From Undaria pinnatifida (Eukaryota > Sar > Phaeophyceae > Laminariales > Alariaceae), in assembly GCA_012845835.1 (NCBI GenBank), contig JABAKD010000019.1:6309494-6373493 (forward strand): DNA of 64,000 nucleotides, written 5' to 3'. Below, piece by piece: positions 63,030-64,000 of this stretch. Below the pieces are notes generated by a model that had not been told where the DNA came from, did not search any database, and was given only the letters and a program-made list of their open reading frames with translations. Position numbers and translations under genes: made by a program. The first letter of the stretch is position 1. Each line of letters starts with the position of its first letter.

Positions 63030-63790
63030 TGACCCCTTCTGTGCCCGCCCATACTTGTTCGACCCCTGCTGTGAGCGCGCCTGCTCTAACCTATTTATCG
63101 CGCGCCATGCCTCCACCAACCGCTAACCCTCCCCACCCCAGCTCTGGTACTATAGTCCCACCCGCCCGCCGACTTCTCATCACCTACGGAAGTCGAGGCA
63201 GCGCAGCCCATCGTCGCACGCCTCGAGCACCAGATACAAGTGGCAACGGACTCGCTTCGTACCGCATGGACGGCACGGGTCGAGTCCTGGATGAAACCGC
63301 CGATCAACTGCGTGCCCGCTTGGACGTCGTCCTCGCCCAGCAAACTGCGTTCCATGCGTCTATTTCTCCGTCTGCCGTAACATCTGCCCCTGCATCTCGG
63401 CCAACGACGGTCTTGCACCTTCCCCGCACGCTTTGCAGATGCGGAACCTTCCCTTTTCTGGAGAGTCCTCTGGGATTTGCTTGTTAGGGTACATGACGTT
63501 CCTGACCCTCACCGAGGCTTGATCACAAAAGTTGCTGCAGACCTAGGTGCATATTTCCGCGCAGCCGAAGACCACACCGTTATATATGCCTCGGAGTACG
63601 TGGCCGGCTTCACCCGACACAGGTACCAGGCCGGCCCGTAGGAACTCCTTCACGTTTTCCGGGCGTTCCACGCCCATATCACCAAGCATGTGTGGGCGCG
63701 TCGTCCCTCGGTTGCTCAGACGACCGAGCTAAGAGGCCTCAGTGGGACGATGACAAAGATGGTGACGGAAATCAATCATCATGGTCGAGG
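63030..63790 (+). pseudogene. Degraded gag-like coding region on the plus strand
   Basis: Short overlapping frames join by frameshifts: PPPTANPPHPSSGTIVPPA; QPIVARLEHQIQVATDSLRT (coiled-coil-like); DQLRARLDVVLAQQTAFHAS; then DAEPSLFWRVLWDLLVRVHD, HRGLITKVAADLGAYFRAAE, VAGFTRHRYQAGP-stop-ELLHVFRAFHAHITKHVW. Helical and charged, compatible with a gag of another element in the opposite orientation. No motif names it firmly. Confidence 0.45.
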
Positions 63791-63947
63791 CAGCTGTTAC
63801 GGCGGACGGAGAAAAAGACGCATGGAACGCTGTTTGCTGGGCGAGGACAACATCTAAGCGAGCACGCAGTTGGAGAGTACAAAAGACGTTCAAGGGTCAA
63901 TCGGGGGAGGGAGTGTAGGCGCAGCTTACGCACGAGGAGGGGGGGTG

Positions 63948-64000
63948 GGAGGGGCGTACTCATTTATTTGCTTGCCTTAGTAATTTGACCATTGACCACG
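63948..64000 (-). repeat. Copy of the GGTCAATGGTCAAATGACTAAGG repeat at the right edge
   Basis: Reverse complement reads CGTGGTCAATGGTCAAATTACTAAGGCAAGCAAATAAATGAGTACG, as at 51550 and 36415. Confidence 0.85.

Noticed and set aside
63030-63490. Intact 152-residue gene
   Set aside because: The best coding-like sequence switches frame several times, so the single long frame is only part of a degraded region.
54000-64000. Identified LTR pair for the gypsy element
   Set aside because: No matching direct copies were found by eye between 54.0-55.0 and 61.6-64.0 kb; either LTRs are lost or lie outside what I can align.

Overview
This is a nuclear window from a eukaryote with a very repeat-rich genome. 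The only conventional genes are intron-split, and the rest is short non-autonomous transposons, SINE-like retroposons, satellites, microsatellites and one decayed Ty3/gypsy-type element. The polyprotein style of that element (RT, RNase H, integrase with a chromo-like tail) and the organellar ribosomal gene recall stramenopiles such as brown algae. This is inference from remembered sequence style, so the lineage call is tentative.

Layout. 1-6.5 kb holds satellites and retroposon fragments, and should lie in the first intron of a DEG7/NMA111-type HtrA protease that runs leftwards off the window; only its first exon (6515-6791, minus) is recognisable. About 305 bp away, on the plus strand, starts the best gene of the window: a mitochondrial ribosomal protein uL13 (MRPL13) gene. 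Its four exons (7097-7165, 14708-14854, 39277-39357, 52422-52643) join into an uninterrupted 172-residue uL13 protein. All three introns are phase 0, and the gene spans 45.5 kb for 519 coding bases. The introns are 7.5, 24.4 and 13.1 kb; the first uses a GC donor.

The introns hold several interspersed families: a tRNA-headed, poly(A)-tailed SINE (family A) and a related headless one (D); a poly(A)-tailed retroposon (E); a foldback element (F); MITEs with telomere-like cores (G); MITEs with GTCAGGAGACGG ends (H); short TTAACCCCTTT-type elements (J, K, L); a hairpin MITE (M); and a retroposon-like unit always joined to a (GTT)n tract. A 394-bp MITE with 44-bp inverted repeats sits inside a SINE, flanked by a 4-bp duplication. 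Intron 3 also holds a roughly 10-kb array of about 12 long repeat units in two size classes, each with its own GTT/GGT tract.

From 55 to 61.6 kb lies a degraded minus-strand Ty3/gypsy-type retroelement: NADAR-like domain, aspartic protease, RT, RNase H, a minisatellite-expanded linker, integrase and a chromo-like tail. The NADAR-like domain upstream of the protease is the most unusual coding observation. 62.3-63.9 kb holds a plus-strand, acidic Ser/Gly-rich and gag-like degraded region, and the window ends in another interspersed repeat.
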